From assembly GCA_029259635.1 (NCBI GenBank), contig JAJDEU010000013.1, forward strand, positions 62,001-126,000: a DNA stretch of 64,000 bases, given 5' to 3'. Numbering within the stretch: the stretch's first letter is position 1; each line of letters begins with the position of its first letter. A program made the translations under genes and the position numbers. This DNA comes from Planctomycetota bacterium. Lineage in GTDB: Bacteria > Planctomycetota > UBA1135 > GCA-002686595. Positions 1 to 9,264 of the stretch are shown here, one piece after another. Below the pieces are notes generated by a model. That model was not told the DNA's origin. It did not search any database and saw only the letters and a program-made list of their open reading frames with translations.

Positions 1-1613
1 GCCATCCAGTCTTCACTGTCCGAGGATCGAAGCTCCTCGCCCGCATCGGACACGAACTCCGCGACAGCCTGATCGGCGTCCTCGACGAAGCGCGTCTCCG
101 CCTCGATAGGCGTCATCACCTCGACCCGGTGCACCCCGAGCAGGAGTGGCAAGGTCCAACCCGCCACGTCATAGGGAGGGTCGCCATCGGGATAGCGCTG
201 CACCTCAAAGAGGTCCTTCACGTGATTCCCATAGGGTTGGTGGCGATCGATCACGATTGAGCCCGCAGGCCAGGTCCGCCCATCGACCTCAAAAGCACTC
301 TCGGCGACCTGAATCTCGACACCGCCAAGCAGGAGAGAATCGACGAGTCGACGCGCGGCTCCGCGGTCGGGATTGTCCGCCGGGATAATCCACGCGCGCG
401 GTCCACCCTCCAGGCCACTCGCGAGCGCGTTCTCCGCTGCATGCAGAGCGTTCTCCAGCCATCGCCGGGGCTCACGCGAGAGGCTCCCGAGGAGCGACTC
501 TCCGAACGCGTGCTCGTACTCGATGATATCGCGCAGACGCCACCAGCCTCCGGGCCATGGATCGGGGAAACGGTTCGACGGCGCGTAGCTCGCAACACCG
601 CGCGGCGGCGAGAGGTCATCGATCGAAAAGAACATCGGCGACGCGATATTGACCGAGGCCGCTTCGGTCAGCAGACCGATCACGTTGTGTCGAACCGGAA
701 CGTTTCGATTTCCTCCGTTCCACCACATGTCATAGGTCACACCGGTGGAGATGCCCTGAAAGCCGGCAGCGGTCATATCAAATAAGGCTCGCGAGCCGAG
801 CGCATCGATGCCCGCAATGATGGAGGGATCGAGGTTCGGATTGAGTGGATCCCGAAAGGGCGGGACGAAGAAGCGCTCACGCGACGAGCCCTGCTGGTGA
901 ACGTCCCAATAGACTTGCGGATGCCACTTGGAGTAGAGCAGGCCGGTGACGATGCGAGTCTCTGCCTGCGTCAACATGAACCAGTCGCGGTTGTTGTCGT
1001 GGCCCACGTACCACTGATAGAGACGGAGCAAACTCGAAGCCTCGTAGGGCGTCCCGACCGTCTCGCGGTACCAATTGACGACCTCATCCAAGCCATCCGG
1101 ATTGAGGCAGGGAGCGATCAGAATAACCAGCTCTTCGCGAGCGCTCACGAAGGGCTCTTCATCGGAGGTCGCGAGCCGGTGCGCAAACTCCATGCTGAAC
1201 TGAGGCGCGGCCGTCTCGGTCGAGTGCATCCCAATCGAGATGAACAGGATCGGCACGGCTTCGCGGAGCAGGTTCTCGCGAGCCGCATCGTCCAAGCCCC
1301 GCGGATCGGCGATCTGCGCGGCGAGCGCCTTGATCTCGTCGAGCCGCGCCAGATTGGCTTCGCTTGAGATGGTCGCCAACAGGAAGTCGCGCCCCTCCGT
1401 CGTCTCGCCGACCTTCTCGACCAGCACGCGAGAGCTGTCCTTTTCAAGTTGCCAAAAGTATCCCGACACCTCGGACCAATCGGCCAGACTGAAGTCTGCG
1501 CCCACGGCGCGACCGAGGTGCTCCTCTGGAGTCACAACCACTTGTTGCGCGGACGTCAGACAAGCGGTGAGGCCGAGGCACAGGACGGTCTGCAAACGGA
1601 AGAGAAGATTCAA
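1..1613 (-). CDS. M14-family zinc carboxypeptidase-like lipoprotein (C-terminus beyond the left edge)
   Basis: Reading the minus strand gives an uninterrupted frame of at least 537 codons that runs off the left edge. The zinc-binding pattern of M14 metallocarboxypeptidases is visible: GMHSTE (HxxE) near residue 117, then a third ligand His in YWDVHQQG about 108 residues later, with NPDG and GHDNNRDWF between them and LLTEAAS as the likely catalytic Glu region. The remaining C-terminal part is a typical accessory domain of large bacterial M14 proteins. No ATG lies at the N-terminus. I chose TTG at 1613 because it gives a short leader ending LGLTAC, a good lipobox, and has CGGGGT a few bases upstream. 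An in-frame stop sits at about 1695-1697. It is probably a peptidase anchored on the periplasmic side of a membrane. The substrate cannot be told. It lies about 100 bp downstream of the acyl-CoA ligase gene on the same strand. Confidence 0.85.
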   Translation of the reverse strand, partial: MNLLFRLQTVLCLGLTACLTSAQQVVVTPEEHLGRAVGADFSLADWSEVSGYFWQLEKDSSRVLVEKVGETTEGRDFLLATISSEANLARLDEIKALAAQIADPRGLDDAARENLLREAVPILFISIGMHSTETAAPQFSMEFAHRLATSDEEPFVSAREELVILIAPCLNPDGLDEVVNWYRETVGTPYEASSLLRLYQWYVGHDNNRDWFMLTQAETRIVTGLLYSKWHPQVYWDVHQQGSSRERFFVPPFRDPLNPNLDPSIIAGIDALGSRALFDMTAAGFQGISTGVTYDMWWNGGNRNVPVRHNVIGLLTEAASVNIASPMFFSIDDLSPPRGVASYAPSNRFPDPWPGGWWRLRDIIEYEHAFGESLLGSLSREPRRWLENALHAAENALASGLEGGPRAWIIPADNPDRGAARRLVDSLLLGGVEIQVAESAFEVDGRTWPAGSIVIDRHQPYGNHVKDLFEVQRYPDGDPPYDVAGWTLPLLLGVHRVEVMTPIEAETRFVEDADQAVAEFVSDAGEELRSSDSEDWM

Positions 1614-1716
1614 AGCGAGACCCCGATTGAGTGGGAGTGGAACGAACGAGACAGAGAGCCAGCGTGTGACGAGCTCGTGAACGCGCTGTTGATCTTAGTC
1701 AGCAAAGTGGAGCGCG

Positions 1717-3279
1717 TCAGGAATCTGACATGAAGCGAACTCTGAGCGCCTGTTTTTGAATCTTGCCCGAGCCCGTCTTGGGCAAGCTCTCCACGAAATG
1801 GATTTCGCGAGGCCGCTTGTAGCCCGCCAGGAGCTCGCGACAGTGCTCTTCGACCTCAGTCTCGTCGAGCGTGCTCCCCTCGCGCAAAACGATCGCCGCG
1901 GCCACCCGCTCGCCCCACTTCGCGTCGGGCAGACAGAACACCGCCGCTTCTTCGATCGCGTCCAACCGAAACAGAGCGTTCTCAACCTCCGTCGAGTAGA
2001 CCGTCTCCCCGCCCGAGATAATGACGTCCTTCTTGCGATCGACGATGTTGATCCAGCCGGCCGCATCGACGACTGCCAGGTCACCCGTGTAGAACCAGCC
2101 CTCTCGAAAGGCGAGCGCGGTCTCCTCCGGCTGCCGCCAATAGCCCGGCGAGATCGTCTCCCCGCGCACCCGAATCTCGCCGACGGCCAGGTCGTCCGGG
2201 CGCACTGGCGCCCCCCCCTCGTCGACGACTTCGAGTTCCACACCTTCGAAGACGCGCCCCGTGCGGGCGTTTCGAGAGCGGCGCTCTTCAGCGGTGAGCG
2301 CTTCCGATTCCGCGCCGAGCCGCGAGATCGTCAAGTAAGGACTCGTCTCGGTCAAACCGTAGGTCTGCGCGTACTCGCAACCGATGAAGCGCCCCAGCTC
2401 ATCGATCAACGTCGGAGCGAGCGGCGCGCCACCGGAGAGAATCAGCCTCAAATCCGGGAGCTCGCGTCGGTCACTCTTCTGCTCGGCGAGTAGCCGAACG
2501 ATCATAGTCGGAACTAGGTTCGTGCAAGTGACGCTCTCCGCAACCATGCAACGGAGCGTTGCTGCCGCATCGAAGCGAGGCACGAACGCGTGAGTTCCAC
2601 CTACGAGCGTGACGGCGAAACACGCCCACGCGTCCGCTAAATGGAACATTGGCGCGAAGTGACCCCACGTATCGCCCGCATTCAGATCGAGCTCGCGCAC
2701 GGCACTCTCGGCATGCCGCACAACGTTGCGATGCGTGAGAACGACACCCTTCGGTTTCCCGGTCGTGCCGCTCGTGTAGTAAATCTGCGCGGGCTCATCG
2801 CCGCCGAGTGCAGGCGGTCCGATGGGATCGCCGACCACCCCCAAGACGTCGGACCACCTGAATTCGGATTCGGCGCGAGCGTCGCCGTCCAACCAGAGGA
2901 TTCCCTCCAGCTCGGTCTGTTCGACGAGCGCGCCGGCCAGCTCTCGAGAGCTTTGTTCGGCGAACAAGAAACGCGAGCCGGAGTCTCGAATGATTTCGAC
3001 CAGCTCCGCTAATGCGAGCCGAGTATTGAGCGGATTCAAAATCAGCTCCGCGCCAGCAGCCGCGAAGTAGCTCGTCAAGTAGTTCGCGCTGTTCTCCGAG
3101 AGAATCGAGATTGGATCGCCTGGCACCAAGCCCTGCCCTTCCAGGAAACGAGCCACCGATTCGGCCCTCGTCCGAAGATCTTTGTAGGTCACCGCGGCGC
3201 CGAGCTCGCGCCATGCGGCGTGATCGCCATACTGCTCGCTCGAGCGCAAAAGGAGAGCCCAAATACTGGGCACCTTCAT
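1717..3279 (-). CDS. AMP-dependent acyl-CoA synthetase/ligase
   Basis: About 520-residue member of the ANL adenylating superfamily; it should activate a carboxylic acid with ATP to an acyl-adenylate and pass it to CoA. Motifs in order: YTSGTTGKPKGV (ATP/AMP P-loop, about residue 172), QTYGLTETSP (A5), GWFYTGDLA (A7 with the conserved Asp), NIVDRKKDVIISGGETVYS (A8 hinge) and PKTGSGKIQK with the catalytic Lys near the C-terminus. Length and motifs fit long- or medium-chain fatty-acyl-CoA ligases, but the substrate is not readable from motifs. The ATG at 3279 is used here. A GTG at 3291 would overlap the pdxA stop codon as GTGA, and another GTG lies at 3321, so the start is uncertain by up to 14 codons. 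It is downstream of and probably co-transcribed with pdxA. Confidence 0.93.
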   Translation of the reverse strand: MKVPSIWALLLRSSEQYGDHAAWRELGAAVTYKDLRTRAESVARFLEGQGLVPGDPISILSENSANYLTSYFAAAGAELILNPLNTRLALAELVEIIRDSGSRFLFAEQSSRELAGALVEQTELEGILWLDGDARAESEFRWSDVLGVVGDPIGPPALGGDEPAQIYYTSGTTGKPKGVVLTHRNVVRHAESAVRELDLNAGDTWGHFAPMFHLADAWACFAVTLVGGTHAFVPRFDAAATLRCMVAESVTCTNLVPTMIVRLLAEQKSDRRELPDLRLILSGGAPLAPTLIDELGRFIGCEYAQTYGLTETSPYLTISRLGAESEALTAEERRSRNARTGRVFEGVELEVVDEGGAPVRPDDLAVGEIRVRGETISPGYWRQPEETALAFREGWFYTGDLAVVDAAGWINIVDRKKDVIISGGETVYSTEVENALFRLDAIEEAAVFCLPDAKWGERVAAAIVLREGSTLDETEVEEHCRELLAGYKRPREIHFVESLPKTGSGKIQKQALRVRFMSDS

Positions 3280-3287
3280 CGGCTTCG

Positions 3288-4304
3288 TCACGCCCGGCTC
3301 GTGCTCCGAGCGCTCGCCCACTGGGCGGCCTGGAGGATCGCTGCGATCAGGTTGGAAGGGCTTGCCGTTCCCGAACCCGCGATATCGAAGGCGGTGCCGT
3401 GGGCGGGACTGACTCGCAGATAAGAGAGGCCGGCGATCGTCGTGAGCGGTTCGATGTCCGGACTTGCACCAGCCAACTTGAGCGGGATGAAAGCCTGGTC
3501 GTGGTAGAGCGCCAAGACCGCGTCGAACTCACCGCGCGCGGCGCGAATGAAGATGGTGTCCGGCGGTTGTGGGTCCGAAACGTCGAGCCCCTGTCGGCGC
3601 GCAGACTGCACGGCTGGAACGAGAACTTGAAGCTCCTCGGATCCGATCAGTCCGTTTTCCCCCGCGTGAGGATTGAGACCCGCCAGCGCGAGCTTCGGAC
3701 TCTCGAATCCCAGCTCTCGCATGGTCTCGGCCAGCAGCACCAGATGGTCGAGAACATTCTCCGTGGTGATGGCATTCAGTGCCTCTCGAAGCGGCAGGTG
3801 TCGAGACAAGAGCATCACGCGCATGTCCTTCGCCGTCGCCAACATTTCGTAGCGCTCGACTCCGTTCCACCGCGCGAGCAATTCGGTCTGCCCCTCGACT
3901 CGCTCGCCCGCCAAGTGCAGCGCCTCCTTGCAAACCGGCGCCGTCACGAGCGCATCCACCCCCCCGTTCGTCGCCAATTCCGCGCCGACTTTCAGTGCGG
4001 CTAACGCCGCTTCGCCCGCCGCTCGTGAGACCTCCCCCACGGCGATACCCGGAGAAGCAGCCGTAGCGATCGCGACGACCGGCTGCTCGCCATCGAGTGC
4101 CGCCAGCTCTGTCGCAGCAACTCGAGGCCAGCTCGGCTCCAAGTATTCTTCGGGGCCGAGCACGACCAACCGAGCCAGAGAACGCACGCGCGGATCACGT
4201 GTCGCGAGTTTTGCGATCTCGGGGCCGATACCCGCTGGATCGCCCATGGTCAGAGCGAGGAGTGGCCGCCGACCCTCCCGCTCGGTTGCAGAAAAACTCG
4301 TCAC
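3288..4304 (-). CDS. pdxA: 4-hydroxythreonine-4-phosphate dehydrogenase
   Basis: 338-residue PdxA, the NAD-dependent enzyme of the DXP-dependent pyridoxal-phosphate pathway. It oxidises 4-phosphohydroxy-L-threonine; the product is condensed with deoxyxylulose phosphate by PdxJ. Family marks: TMGDPAGIGPEI near residue 19, the metal-site His region in VLLSRHLPLREA, ALAGLNPHAGENG, LYHDQAFIPLK, and the C-terminal VSPAHGTAFDIAG. The length is normal for the family. The start is a GTG at 4304; no closer start leaves the usual eight to twelve residues before the TMGDPAG motif. pdxJ is not in the window. The gene sits between the FlhB-like gene (57 bp upstream) and the acyl-CoA ligase. Confidence 0.96.
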   Translation of the reverse strand: MTSFSATEREGRRPLLALTMGDPAGIGPEIAKLATRDPRVRSLARLVVLGPEEYLEPSWPRVAATELAALDGEQPVVAIATAASPGIAVGEVSRAAGEAALAALKVGAELATNGGVDALVTAPVCKEALHLAGERVEGQTELLARWNGVERYEMLATAKDMRVMLLSRHLPLREALNAITTENVLDHLVLLAETMRELGFESPKLALAGLNPHAGENGLIGSEELQVLVPAVQSARRQGLDVSDPQPPDTIFIRAARGEFDAVLALYHDQAFIPLKLAGASPDIEPLTTIAGLSYLRVSPAHGTAFDIAGSGTASPSNLIAAILQAAQWASARSTSRA

Positions 4305-4361
4305 CCCTGAAGTCTAGCAAGCCCCTTCGCGCCGTACGCGAAGAAGCCCCGCTTCGAGCGC

Positions 4362-4646
4362 TTAATCCATCGAGTCGTTGATGCGATAGAGAAAGGTCAA
4401 GACCTCCGCGACGACCTCATACAGCTCTTCTGGAATGCTCTCACCGACCTGCACTCCCGCGAGTAACTCCAGGAGGTCGGGATCATTGCGAACCGGAATT
4501 CCGTGAACCTTGGCGAGCGCCAAGATGCGATCGGCAACGTCTCCCGCTCCCTTGCCGACGACATCCGGAATCTCCCGTTGCTCCGGGTCATACCGCAGAG
4601 CAACCGCAATGTGCTTTGGCTTCTCGAGTTCCTGTTCGTCCTTCAT
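4362..4646 (-). CDS. FlhB-like C-terminal domain protein (FlhX/YlqH type)
   Basis: 94 residues resembling only the cytoplasmic C-terminal domain of FlhB/YscU export-switch proteins: KPKHIAVALRYDP followed by a helical part with VRNDPDLLELL and the final VAEVLTFLYRIN. The NPTH autocleavage site and all membrane segments of full FlhB are absent. Stand-alone proteins of this kind are known in Bacillus (YlqH) and other bacteria, next to FliK-like partners. The ATG overlaps the TGA of the upstream FliK-like gene by 4 bp, which implies coupled translation. No other flagellar or type III secretion gene is in the window, so the role is unclear; it may act on a secretion apparatus encoded elsewhere. 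Confidence 0.8.
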   Translation of the reverse strand: MKDEQELEKPKHIAVALRYDPEQREIPDVVGKGAGDVADRILALAKVHGIPVRNDPDLLELLAGVQVGESIPEELYEVVAEVLTFLYRINDSMD

Positions 4647-5725
4647 CCCGACACGTCCATCAGGTGGTGTTCGCGCAGGTAGTGGATGTTTGCCGTGTGA
4701 GCTTCGATCTCCACCTCTTCCGGTGTTGCCACTCCGACAACGATCTGCACCTTGCGATCGCCCGTCGACAAAACGGCGGCCAGCGCATCTGCGCCGGTTC
4801 GGATGAGTTCTGCGACTTCCTCGCGCTCGACTAGGACCCGCAGGTTCAATCGATCACTTCGGAGCCAGGCGTCGACGCGAACGGGACCGGTCTTGCTGAA
4901 TTTAATCCCGAGCGAGAGTCGTTGGCACTCGCCCTCGCCCTCTTCCCCGCTCTCCTTCTCGCCTTGGTTTTCCGCCCACAACAGGTGCGCCGTCGTCCAA
5001 GCATCGCCGTCGAGGACGGGGAAGCTCCAGTGCAGCGGCTCTCCAGCTTCGTGACGGGCGACGTTGAGCAACTGCTCGGCTTCCAATCCGGCCAAGGCAC
5101 GCGCGACGGCATCGCGAGTGGGCCCTTCACCGAGCTTCGCCAGCTGGTCCAACAATTCGGCTTTCAAGTTCAAGAGCAGCGCCGCAACATCCACCTTTCC
5201 TCGCGAACGGCTGGCGGCATCCAAGAGCAGGGCTTCGAAATTGAGCCCGCCGCGCTGGAGCAGCTGCATTAAGTCCGCACCGCTGCCTCCCGGTTGAAAG
5301 ACGTGTGCAGCCAGTCGCTCTCCGACGTTCCCAGCTGTGCTGGTCTGGCTCGATACAGTTGCCGCGAGCTTGCGACCGAGTGCCTGCAAGAGCTCACCGA
5401 GCGGTCGATCCGCGCTTAGAACCGAGCGAAGCTGTCGAAGCAAGCCCGACTCCACCCCGGCAGCCCCACCGAGGACTTTGAGCAGGATTCCCTCACCGTT
5501 CTTCTCGCCCGTCGCCTTGAGGAGCAGCTGTTGTCCTGCTTCCAACTCGGGATTCGACTGAGTCGCCAACGTGTACTGACCGACTCGCAAGAGCGCCGAC
5601 GTCGCATTGACCTCAACCACGATCCCCGCCAAGACACGGCCGTGGCGCATCAAGGCATCGAATTCCGTTCTCTGAACCTCGATCGGTCCACGAGAGTTGG
5701 GCAGGTGAGTGGCCAGAATTTCCAT
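4643..5725 (-). CDS. FliK-like protein (YlqG-type partner of the FlhB-like protein)
   Basis: 360 residues. Residues 1-110 form a beta-rich start (VLAGIVVEVNATSALLRVG, LKATGEKNGEGILLKVL) and residues 110-230 are Ala/Leu/Gln-rich helix. The C-terminal 120 residues (LSLGIKFSKTGPVRVDAWL, LNLRVLVEREEVAELI, VGVATPEEVEIEAH) fit the FliK C-terminal domain that interacts with FlhB. This assignment rests on the domain pattern and on the neighbour. The order FliK-like then FlhB-C-like with a 4-bp overlap matches the ylqG-ylqH pair of Bacillus subtilis. I see no signal peptide or membrane segment. It is the first gene of the minus-strand group running down to position 1, with a 145-bp gap upstream before glpK. 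Confidence 0.65.
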   Translation of the reverse strand: MEILATHLPNSRGPIEVQRTEFDALMRHGRVLAGIVVEVNATSALLRVGQYTLATQSNPELEAGQQLLLKATGEKNGEGILLKVLGGAAGVESGLLRQLRSVLSADRPLGELLQALGRKLAATVSSQTSTAGNVGERLAAHVFQPGGSGADLMQLLQRGGLNFEALLLDAASRSRGKVDVAALLLNLKAELLDQLAKLGEGPTRDAVARALAGLEAEQLLNVARHEAGEPLHWSFPVLDGDAWTTAHLLWAENQGEKESGEEGEGECQRLSLGIKFSKTGPVRVDAWLRSDRLNLRVLVEREEVAELIRTGADALAAVLSTGDRKVQIVVGVATPEEVEIEAHTANIHYLREHHLMDVSG

Positions 5726-5870
5726 AACAGGGCGAGCGGATAGAAAGATCTTTCCGGTTCGATGTCCCTGTTTTCGGTGCCCGGGAAGTTCAGGTAAGCC
5801 GCCCGCCTCTTTTTTGGGTAAGAACTCCCCGCACTCCGAAGAGTTTTCCGAGAAGCAACGCCCGCTTCCC

Positions 5871-7349
5871 CTACTCCGCGCTGCGAACTCTCTGAACCGC
5901 AGCGCGCCACTCCACTAGCCGCTGGGCAGCCTCGCTCTCGCGCAGCGCCGGCTCAAAGCTCTGTGCCGGTTCACGCATCTCGAGCGGCGAGCTCGGGTCG
6001 CGAATTAGCCCCACTCCAATCCCCGCAAGCAGGGCGGCTCCTCTCGCTGTCGCTTCGACCTGCCTCGGACGCGAAACACACACTTGCGCGAAACTCGCCT
6101 GCAGCTCCATCAAGAGGTCATTTGCGCTCGCTCCACCGTCTACTAGCAGGCTCTGAACTCCCAGACCCGATTCCTCACGCAAGACCTCGATCAGGTCCGC
6201 ATTCTGGAAAGCGATGGCCTCCAATGCCGCGCGGGCAACGTGGGCTCGCTGGGTTCCTCGGGTAAGCCCGAGCAGAGCTCCGCGCGCTCCCGCATCCCAA
6301 TACGGTGCGCCAAGTCCGGCAAAGGCTGGGATCAAGAAAACGCCGCCGGTGTCGGCAACAGAACGTGCCAGCTGCTCCGACTCCGATGCCGTTTCAATGA
6401 GCTGTAGTCCGTCCCGCAGCCACTGCAGCGCGGCGCCTGCAACGAAGATGCTACCCTCAAGTGCAAAGGCGCTCGACCCATCTCCTGCGACAGCCAATGT
6501 CGTGAGTAATCCTCGCCGGCTCTCAACGCGCTCGGCGCCGGTGTGAAGCAACAGGAAGCAGCCTGTGCCGAAAGTGCACTTCAACGCACCGGCATCGACG
6601 CAGCCCTGACCAAAGAGAGCCGCTTGTTGATCGCCGGCCACCCCGCGAATCGGAAGCTTCCGCCCGACGACCTCCGCCGAGGTCTCTCCGAAGTCGCCAG
6701 CCGAGGGGCGAACCTCCGCCAACCAATCTCGCCTTACGCCAAAGAGCTCACACAAGCCTTCGTCCCAAGCTCGACGATCGAGATCGAAGAGCATCGTTCG
6801 CGAAGCATTGGTCGGGTCGGTAACGACCTCCCCTCCACCGGTTAGGTGATGAATCACGAGAGTGTCGACGGTGCAAAAACGAATCCAACCTGCGGCGGCC
6901 CGCTCTCGCAATGACGAATCGTGGGCGAGCATCCACTCGATCTTCGTCGCGCTAAAATACGGGTCGATAACCAAGCCGGTTAAGGAACGAATTCGGTCAG
7001 CAGCCTCCGAGTCGCGCAGCTCTTCACAGCGGTCCGCCGTACGCCGGTCCTGCCAGACGATGCCGGGGCGAATCGCCTGACCGCTCTCCAGGTCAAGAGC
7101 GAACACGGTCTCGCGCTGATTCGTAATTCCTATCGCAACGACGTTTGCCCCCTGAGGACTCTGAAGCAGCTCCGCGAGAACGGCATCGACAGCTGCCAGG
7201 ATGTCGTTGGCATCGTGCTCCACCCAACCTGGCTCAGGAAAGGATTGAGGGAACTCGCGGTAAGCGCGAAGCCGCGAACGCATCTCGACGTCGTAGATCA
7301 CGCCCGTCACTCCCGTGGTCCCCGCATCGAGGGCAAGCAACATCTCCAT
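5871..7349 (-). CDS. glpK: Glycerol kinase
   Basis: 492-residue FGGY-family kinase that phosphorylates glycerol to sn-glycerol-3-phosphate with ATP in the cytoplasm. N-terminal phosphate-binding LLALDAGTTGVTGVIYD, the PGWVEHDANDI segment, AIGITNQRETVFALD and PGIVWQDRRTADRC are all glycerol-kinase hallmarks. The C-terminal half carries AFAGLGAPYWDAGARG and SLLVDGGASANDLLMELQA. The length is normal. The start ATG at 7349 has an alternative ATG two codons later. The gene is not next to glpF or glpD; it stands alone, 79 bp after the secreted-protein gene on the same strand. Confidence 0.96.
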   Translation of the reverse strand: MEMLLALDAGTTGVTGVIYDVEMRSRLRAYREFPQSFPEPGWVEHDANDILAAVDAVLAELLQSPQGANVVAIGITNQRETVFALDLESGQAIRPGIVWQDRRTADRCEELRDSEAADRIRSLTGLVIDPYFSATKIEWMLAHDSSLRERAAAGWIRFCTVDTLVIHHLTGGGEVVTDPTNASRTMLFDLDRRAWDEGLCELFGVRRDWLAEVRPSAGDFGETSAEVVGRKLPIRGVAGDQQAALFGQGCVDAGALKCTFGTGCFLLLHTGAERVESRRGLLTTLAVAGDGSSAFALEGSIFVAGAALQWLRDGLQLIETASESEQLARSVADTGGVFLIPAFAGLGAPYWDAGARGALLGLTRGTQRAHVARAALEAIAFQNADLIEVLREESGLGVQSLLVDGGASANDLLMELQASFAQVCVSRPRQVEATARGAALLAGIGVGLIRDPSSPLEMREPAQSFEPALRESEAAQRLVEWRAAVQRVRSAE

Positions 7350-7429
7350 CGCGATGGTTTAACACAAAGCGCCCCTCACCGGCCAGAGACCCGTGAGAGG
7401 CGAGTTGTCTTTGCCCGTGGGCCCGAGTT

Positions 7430-8236
7430 TTACTTCGAGCTCGTCGTTGCCATCCCTTGGACAATCTTCAGCGTGCTAGCCGAGGACAAGCTCAGGCTGA
7501 CCTTGATTGCATTCATATTCGCCGCTACGGCAAAGAGTTGCACGCCGTCCTCCAGCAGCACGTTTGAACTCAGCAGGTCACCGAGCGAGAACGAAACCTT
7601 CGAAGAGCTCGGCAATGTCGCAATCGGAGAGCACAGGTTACCCGAGCAAACGGTTGAGAGCCCTCCGTGGAAATCATCGGGCGTCCTCAACTCCGGCACA
7701 ATTCCGCGACGCTCAAGCTCGACGATATCCAGCTCGAGCTCGATATCGCCGTAGAACCGGAAGTCGAACTGAGTCTCGGAATCCGCTGGTTCGCGAACTG
7801 CCGGTGGTGCTGTCGGACGAACGCCGATGTTTTGGGGAGTGGTCTGTGTGGGCGCCACATAGATGAAGCCGTCACCGAAACTATCGATCACCACAGCGCG
7901 AGCATCTTCCCAGGTGCCCGTAATCAGAATCGAGGATTGCGACTGCCCTCCTGTGAGCGCCAGGTAGTTCTTCAGGGTTTTCGAGTGATCGTCTTTGCCG
8001 TTATCGGGAGCAACCACGAGCGGAAGAGAGCCCACGCCTTCGTCCGTATCCGCTCCGAGCTCAACGATGTCAGCACCCATTGACTTCACGCCTGCTCGCG
8101 TGCCGAGCCCGCCAATCGCGTGTGCTTGCTGAACGAAGAAGGACAGGAAAGCCAAGACGCTTGCCGCTCCCAAGGAGAGCACGCGCGTGGGATTCGAGGT
8201 GATAGATGAACGGTTAGTTCGTGTTAGAGAATTCAT
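7430..8236 (-). CDS. Exported protein of unknown function, third gene of an ECF sigma operon
   Basis: 268 residues. A basic N-terminus is followed by a hydrophobic stretch (VLSLGAASVLAFLSFFV) and a likely signal-peptidase site after QQAHA, near residue 41. I do not recognise the family. The mature part has a VELGADTDEG segment, a Pro-rich stretch in the middle (PTQTTPQNIGVRPTAPP), an acidic IELELDIVELE segment, one Cys pair four residues apart (CSGNLC) and a Ser-rich beta-like end. This could be a secreted or surface beta protein. It begins by a 4-bp ATGA overlap with the zinc-finger/TPR gene, so it is translationally coupled to a sigma/anti-sigma pair and is probably a target or signal partner of that system. 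Confidence 0.7.
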   Translation of the reverse strand: MNSLTRTNRSSITSNPTRVLSLGAASVLAFLSFFVQQAHAIGGLGTRAGVKSMGADIVELGADTDEGVGSLPLVVAPDNGKDDHSKTLKNYLALTGGQSQSSILITGTWEDARAVVIDSFGDGFIYVAPTQTTPQNIGVRPTAPPAVREPADSETQFDFRFYGDIELELDIVELERRGIVPELRTPDDFHGGLSTVCSGNLCSPIATLPSSSKVSFSLGDLLSSNVLLEDGVQLFAVAANMNAIKVSLSLSSASTLKIVQGMATTSSK

Positions 8237-9264
8237 TGTTCTTGCCCCCCAGTGACCGATTCGCTTTGAAACAGTTCAGGGCAGGTCTTGAGAAGTTCGT
8301 GAGTAAACCCGGGTATCGAGTCGATGGCCGTCCGCAACTTGGGCGACTTCGAGAAGAGATCGGCGACCTCCCCTGCACATTCCGGGCGTCGATCGAGGAG
8401 AGCGCGAAACTCGGCCAAGGAGCGGTCTTTCTTTTCCATGTGCGCGTAGTACATGGCGATGTTGAACCGAACGAAGAAAAACCTTTCGTCGTACGAATCT
8501 AGGCGAGCCATTCTCACCCACCGCAAGTAAATCATGGCCTGCTTAAGATCGCCTTCGCGCGCGTTCATCAGGGCCAGTTGCACCGCAGCATGACCGCGGT
8601 TGGTCTCGTCCAATGCAGACTGAAAGACGCGATTGAACTCGCGTTGTGCGCGCATCGGCTTCTGCAGGTGAAGTTGCGCGAAACCAAAATAGAGCCGTGC
8701 CTCTTCGTGGGACGGGTCGATTTCAAGGGCATCCGTAAGTAGCCGGAGCCCCTTCTCAAGCGCGCCTTCAATCTTCGAGAGCTTGCCGTTGAACATGCCG
8801 CGTGCAGAGGTCCAGTCCACTCCGCCAGCATCGCCTTGCCCCCGCGAGACCACTCCATCGACGAAACCACGGCCGTGAGTCCGTGCTCGCTCGACCTTGA
8901 CCACGTCCTCGAAGACCCGCGTTCGCTCCGGACGAATCTCGGCCAGAACATAGGCCTTGCCGATCTGATAGAAGATCGTCGCGAGCCGATGAACCAGCTC
9001 GTCCGAGTCGGTGCCGATCGCATCAGAGCCCAGCAAAACGGCATAGCGTTCCGCTAGAAGGATTGGCTCAGAGACATCCCGATGCATTTGCACCTGCAGG
9101 CGCGTGCCTTCGAAGAATTCCGAACAGGCCTCACAAACCTCCAAGTGCGCCATCGCCCGAGTCGCAGACTCTTCCCCCAGTTCTCCATCGACCAGACAAG
9201 ACAGGTCGACTTGAAAATGGGAGCAGACATCGGCAACGCCAATCATCCACCATTTATCGTTCAT
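8233..9264 (-). CDS. Putative zinc-finger anti-sigma factor with TPR-like C-terminal part
   Basis: 343 residues. The first 55 contain a ZAS-like zinc-binding pattern: H16, C23, then H40-x3-C44-x2-C47 (HLEVCEAC), typical of zinc-binding anti-sigma domains that clamp ECF sigma factors. The remainder is helical. TPR-like repeats are visible at about 165-290 (SHEEARLYFGFAQLHLQ, RGHAAVQLALMNAREGDL, RFFFVRFNIAMYYAHMEKKD). No transmembrane segment is apparent, so this is a soluble anti-sigma rather than the usual membrane-bound one. The gene overlaps the upstream ECF sigma gene by 4 bp and the downstream exported-protein gene by 4 bp. The anti-sigma role is inferred from the motif plus this gene order. 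Confidence 0.78.
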   Translation of the reverse strand: MNDKWWMIGVADVCSHFQVDLSCLVDGELGEESATRAMAHLEVCEACSEFFEGTRLQVQMHRDVSEPILLAERYAVLLGSDAIGTDSDELVHRLATIFYQIGKAYVLAEIRPERTRVFEDVVKVERARTHGRGFVDGVVSRGQGDAGGVDWTSARGMFNGKLSKIEGALEKGLRLLTDALEIDPSHEEARLYFGFAQLHLQKPMRAQREFNRVFQSALDETNRGHAAVQLALMNAREGDLKQAMIYLRWVRMARLDSYDERFFFVRFNIAMYYAHMEKKDRSLAEFRALLDRRPECAGEVADLFSKSPKLRTAIDSIPGFTHELLKTCPELFQSESVTGGQEQ

